Shown here in pieces: positions 62,561 through 64,000 of a stretch of DNA of 64,000 nt (the stretch's first letter is position 1; each line of letters starts with the position of its first letter). The stretch lies in NCBI GenBank assembly GCA_011800155.1, contig JAALGH010000011.1:1736001-1800000 (forward strand). Reading direction: 5' to 3'. The notes below the pieces were generated by a model that ran no database searches, was not told the DNA's origin, and saw only the letters and a program-made list of their open reading frames with translations. The stretch comes from Flammulina velutipes (lineage: Eukaryota > Basidiomycota > Agaricomycetes > Agaricales > Physalacriaceae). A program made the translations under genes and the position numbers.

Positions 62561-62880
62561 AGAACATTGTTAGTAGACACTCATACTCTTAGTTTACCAT
62601 TGTGAATTTTGTACATATATTATCTACTGCCGTTTGGACGCCCTTTCTATTTACTTTACATATCATTACTGTCTAGCAGATTTACTTAGTGTACTTGCAA
62701 ACTTGAATCACGTGACAACGATTACGCGTTGTATATTGTTTGGCGCCTTTCATCTCTTTCAACTTACCACCATCATTGCTCTCATAAATCTCTCATCGTC
62801 GTCGTGAAGCCAAGTGTCCGGGCCCCGCGCCAGACATTTGTTTGCATCGTTGACATTGCTGGCCTCGTGCTCGCAGTGTT
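62561..62880. other. Intergenic region with a 16-bp direct repeat
   Basis: This stretch lies between the split gene and the last gene. CCGGGCCCCGCGCCAG at 62818-62833 recurs at 62897-62912 inside the next exon. No gene is visible. Confidence 0.45.
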
Positions 62881-64000
62881 ATGCGTTGTCTTTTCACCGG
62901 GCCCCGCGCCAGTGATTCTGCTTCCACACCAAGTTCAATGCACTCAAACGCGTCTATCACCTCAAAACGGACCGACTCGTATGCTTCAACATCTCCGAAG
63001 GTGAGATTCCTTATTCTACTTTTTCTTGCACAACAGCGCTGAGGGCGGCTGCCGTCGTTGGTGGCTGACCTCTTCACTGTCTTTTTCTACTTTGCTTTGG
63101 CCCATGGACTCTCGCGACGCGTCGACGACGGCTACCGTTGTTGGTGGCTGGCGTCTTCGTGTTATCTTTCTTTTTTACCTTATATTTTGCTCATGGACAT
63201 TCACGACGCGTTGAGGACGGCTGCCGTCATTGGCGGCTGACCTCTTCGCGTCGTTTTATAGCTATCATTCATATGGACTGTTTTTGACGTGTTCGTTGAG
63301 GACGGCTGTCGTCGTTGACGGCCGGCCTCTTCTATGTTATATTATTTGAGTACATAATGACCATTTTTAGTTTGTTGCAACGAGCTGGAATACGGATGAG
63401 TGTTTGGCTTTGGTGGAAGAGTTATTCGGAGGGGAGCTAGAGGAGCTGACGGACGACGAGACCCCTACGGACCCCATATCCCCTCTCGAGACAGAGCCTG
63501 TCGCAGCTCAGCACGCTTCTAAGCCTTCGCGTTCTGATTCTCCATATCACCATAAATCTCGAACGTCTCCTAACCGTACACGCAAACCGTTACCTGTTCA
63601 CCCTCCACTCATTCATTCGCGCGTCCAACCAACTACCGTTTCCAACATTATATCCACAACACTGCCTGTCCCGCCTCCAACATCATCCATCCCAGAGCCT
63701 GCGACATCGTCAGGGCGCAAACGCAAGCGTCATGACAGTGTTGCGGAACAGGCTCGAAGAAAACGCAAAAAGAAGGAAAAGAGGACTGCGCAACGGGCAG
63801 CAGCATCTCGTCCGCGAGGGCTGAGGGATATTTGGGTCAAGCACTTGTTAACCGCTCAACCAGTCATTTTTCCCGACTTCGACATCACCTCCCTCCCTGT
63901 CGCGCCAAGTGGTGTTCGGGGCTCCCAACGTCCCAGTCAAAACTCCACATTCAGTGCAGCTGAGCTACAGCGCTTGAATTTCGAATTCTTCCCCTACTCT
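62881..64000 (+). CDS. Unrecognised gene, 5' part, runs off the window
   Basis: Exon 1 (62881-63000, 40 codons) starts MRCLFTGPRASDSASTPSSM and ends SYASTSPK. A 370-nt intron (63001-63370, GTGAG...TTTTAG) leads to exon 2, starting FVATSWNTDECLALVEELFG, open to the window end (250 residues so far). It is acidic near ELEELTDDETPT, Pro/Ser-rich in the middle, and strongly basic at GRKRKRHDS and ARRKRKKKEKRTAQRAA, suggesting nuclear localisation. The region WVKHLLTAQPVIFPDFDITS looks globular. The family is unknown. The intron is unusually long for this genome. Confidence 0.55.
63041..63330 (+). repeat. Four-copy minisatellite inside an intron, period about 83-89 bp
   Basis: GAGGACGGCTGCCGTCGTTG-like words start near 63041, 63124, 63213 and 63298, each followed by a GGCTGACCTCTTC-like word and a T-rich spacer with TGGAC. 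The core ACGGCTGCCGT is a short palindrome. The array accounts for most of the long first intron of the last gene. Confidence 0.8.

Noticed and set aside
1..64000. CRISPR array, tRNA, rRNA or bacterial operon signals
   Set aside because: None was seen; the repeats found are LTRs, inverted repeats, hairpins and minisatellites in an intron-rich fungal sequence.

Overview
The window looks like nuclear DNA of a mushroom-forming basidiomycete (Agaricomycetes). Genes are split by many introns of about 45-57 nt with GT..AG ends and CTNAC-like branch sites. Several families are typical of that group: a fungal BTB/POZ protein, an OTT_1508-type deaminase-like protein, a DUF6534 membrane protein, FunK1 and Crinkler-type kinases, a Plavaka transposase, and Ty3/Gypsy elements. 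The genus cannot be told from the sequence.

Positions 1-20500 are ordinary, gene-dense chromosome. In order: BTB/POZ protein (-), QCR8 of mitochondrial complex III (-, five small exons), deaminase-like protein (+), GMC oxidoreductase (-), DUF6534 seven-helix membrane protein (+), secreted FAS1 protein (+), GH17 glucanase (+), hypothetical protein (+), GH16 Kre6/Skn1-like protein (-), family-2 glycosyltransferase (+) and a small hypothetical protein (+). Three predicted membrane enzymes of cell-wall glucan or polysaccharide metabolism (GH17, GH16, GT2) lie side by side. GH16 and GT2 are divergent and share a 0.7 kb promoter region.

Positions 20600-26620 hold a decayed FunK1-like kinase followed by a tandem pair of Crinkler-type kinase genes. 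From 26693 to 31594 is a full-size ABCB (MDR/Ste6-like) transporter on the minus strand.

Positions 31600-64000 are a transposon nest: short hairpin repeats, a possible SINE fragment, a truncated Gypsy gag gene, an apparently intact Plavaka transposase gene, and a hypothetical gene split by a very large LTR retroelement. The retroelement spans 42498-62148 (19,651 bp, minus strand). Its two 889-bp LTRs look identical and a 4-bp target duplication (GCGT) flanks it. It has itself been hit by a 2.8-kb element with 1.2-kb inverted repeats (52163-54963). Removing that insert and one copy of its 7-bp duplication joins two minus-strand reading frames into one open frame of 3372 codons (gag, zinc knuckle, protease, then about 2000 residues of unrecognised protein). 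That frame is in phase with pol and separated from it only by a short stretch with two stop codons. A separate spliced gene lies between pol and the 3' LTR. The extended Gag region contains five perfect hairpins with compensatory base changes. This giant, accessory-rich Gypsy element is the most unusual object in the window.

The last kilobase holds the 5' part of another unrecognised gene that runs off the window; its first intron carries a four-copy minisatellite.
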